Source: CAJXYS01 sp913063035
GTDB taxonomy: Bacteria > Pseudomonadota > Alphaproteobacteria > Rhodobacterales > Rhodobacteraceae
Direction: 5' to 3'
DNA: 64,000 bases
Assembly (NCBI RefSeq): GCF_050586465.1
Contig: NZ_JBOCEG010000006.1
Span: 124,001-188,000 of the forward strand
Below are positions 63,601-64,000 of this stretch, piece after piece. The notes beneath the pieces are model-generated. The model did not search any database and was not told where the DNA came from. It was given only the letters and a program-made list of their open reading frames with translations. The position numbers were made by a program, and so were the translations under genes. Within the stretch, counting starts at the first letter, position 1. Each line of letters starts with the position of its first letter.

Positions 63601-64000
63601 ATGCAAACCGGCGTCAAGATCTCCGGGGCGCTTCATCTGGGCGCGATCCTCTGGGTGCTTCTCGGCGGAACCCTGTTCCGTGCGCCGCCGCCCGCGGACA
63701 TGCAGGTCTCCGACGTCTCGATCCTGAGCGAGTCGGAATTCGCCGCGCTGGTCTCGGATGCGCCCGAGGCCGAAACCGTGCTGCCCGCGCCCGAAACGCC
63801 GGAGGTCGCCGCCGAGGCGCCGGCCGTGCCCGGGGCCGAGAGCGCCCCCCAACGCCCCGAGGTGGTGGCCCCCGCGCCGCCACAGCCCGCCGAGGCCGAA
63901 CCAGACATGAGCGGCGCCCGCGCCCGCGCCGAGGCCGAGGCCGACGATACGCCGCCGCCCGCGCCGGTGCCGCCCGCGTCCGAGGACAGCCTGCCGCCCG
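63601..64000 (+). CDS. tolA: TolA, N-terminal part (cut by the window edge)
   Basis: 133 codons visible, frame open at the right edge. MQTGVKISGALHLGAILWVLLGG is the inner-membrane anchor (residues 7-25), followed by a Pro/Ala/Glu-rich periplasmic stalk. Eight bases after tolR and in the canonical tolQRA order; C-terminal domain, tolB and pal should follow outside the window. Identity rests on position and architecture, since the stalk has little sequence signature. Confidence 0.85.
   Translation, partial: MQTGVKISGALHLGAILWVLLGGTLFRAPPPADMQVSDVSILSESEFAALVSDAPEAETVLPAPETPEVAAEAPAVPGAESAPQRPEVVAPAPPQPAEAEPDMSGARARAEAEADDTPPPAPVPPASEDSLPP

Overview
The window is a high-GC (about 70% by eye) chromosomal segment of an alphaproteobacterium, most likely a member of the Rhodobacterales/Roseobacter group. 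That placement is an inference from gene content and order: a pobA-pcaDCHG-BKACE-pcaB protocatechuate operon, ruvCAB followed by ybgC-tolQRA, hisS-hisZ-hisG, a class II nrdJ, a class I PHA synthase, DUF1127 and DUF1489 proteins, and xanthine dehydrogenase fused by operon structure to a nucleoside-type ABC importer. No phage, transposase, integrase, CRISPR array, tRNA or rRNA gene was seen. The gene density is that of an ordinary core chromosome; about 60 protein genes are supported.

Layout. 1-541: N-terminal part of rimO (runs off the left edge; its radical-SAM motif lies in a strikingly AT-rich patch). 651-4845: an AsmA-like protein, then a coupled run of a glutathione-peroxidase-like protein, a histone-deacetylase-like hydrolase and the RNA ligase-like phosphodiesterase ThpR. 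4969-10405 (minus): a threonine-dehydratase-like enzyme, glycerate 2-kinase, a di-haem cytochrome c peroxidase, PHA synthase and a 50-residue DUF1127 protein. 10514-13552: a LysR regulator, a small monooxygenase-fold protein and a phosphonate-monoester-hydrolase-like sulfatase-superfamily enzyme. 13580-19469 (minus): 4-hydroxybenzoate to beta-ketoadipate catabolism, with a BKACE enzyme that may finish the pathway. 19683-23288: a zinc alcohol dehydrogenase, an enolase-superfamily protein lacking two expected active-site aspartates, and a GT2 plus lipid-A-N-terminal-domain membrane protein pair. 24309-33788 (minus): one seven-gene unit, xdhA-xdhB-xdhC-ATPase-permease-permease-BMP lipoprotein, that should import purine/nucleoside and oxidise it. 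34011-37511: dnaE. 37748-44353: slyX, hisS-hisZ-hisG, DUF1489 and nrdJ. 44426-47567: a promoter, a clear TPP riboswitch and thiM-thiE-thiD-SDR. 47597-52354: a hypothetical, a two-domain Usp, a SulP transporter, a secreted hypothetical and an Fe-ADH. 52427-53254: rpsD with strong promoter, a leader of tetraloop hairpins and a strong terminator. 53315-58555: EamA permease, YeeE sulfur transporter and an MFS permease sharing a CRP/FNR-type site, msrA, prmA and a second DUF1127 gene. 58931-64000: ruvC-ruvA-ruvB, a conserved-looking hypothetical, ybgC, tolQ, tolR and the start of tolA.

The most unusual non-genic signal is a family of palindromic repeats. Three complete copies, each a chain of hairpins, sit between convergent gene pairs (thpR/threonine dehydratase, dnaE/slyX, hisG/DUF1489); their stems differ in sequence but stay self-complementary. 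A related variant lies between ruvB and the next gene, and another lies inside the xdhB reading frame, where it appears to add roughly 40 in-frame codons to xanthine dehydrogenase. Other items worth following are the rpsD leader, the symmetric FNR-like box at yeeE/MFS, the SDR under thiamine control, and the enolase-superfamily protein with a rebuilt active site.
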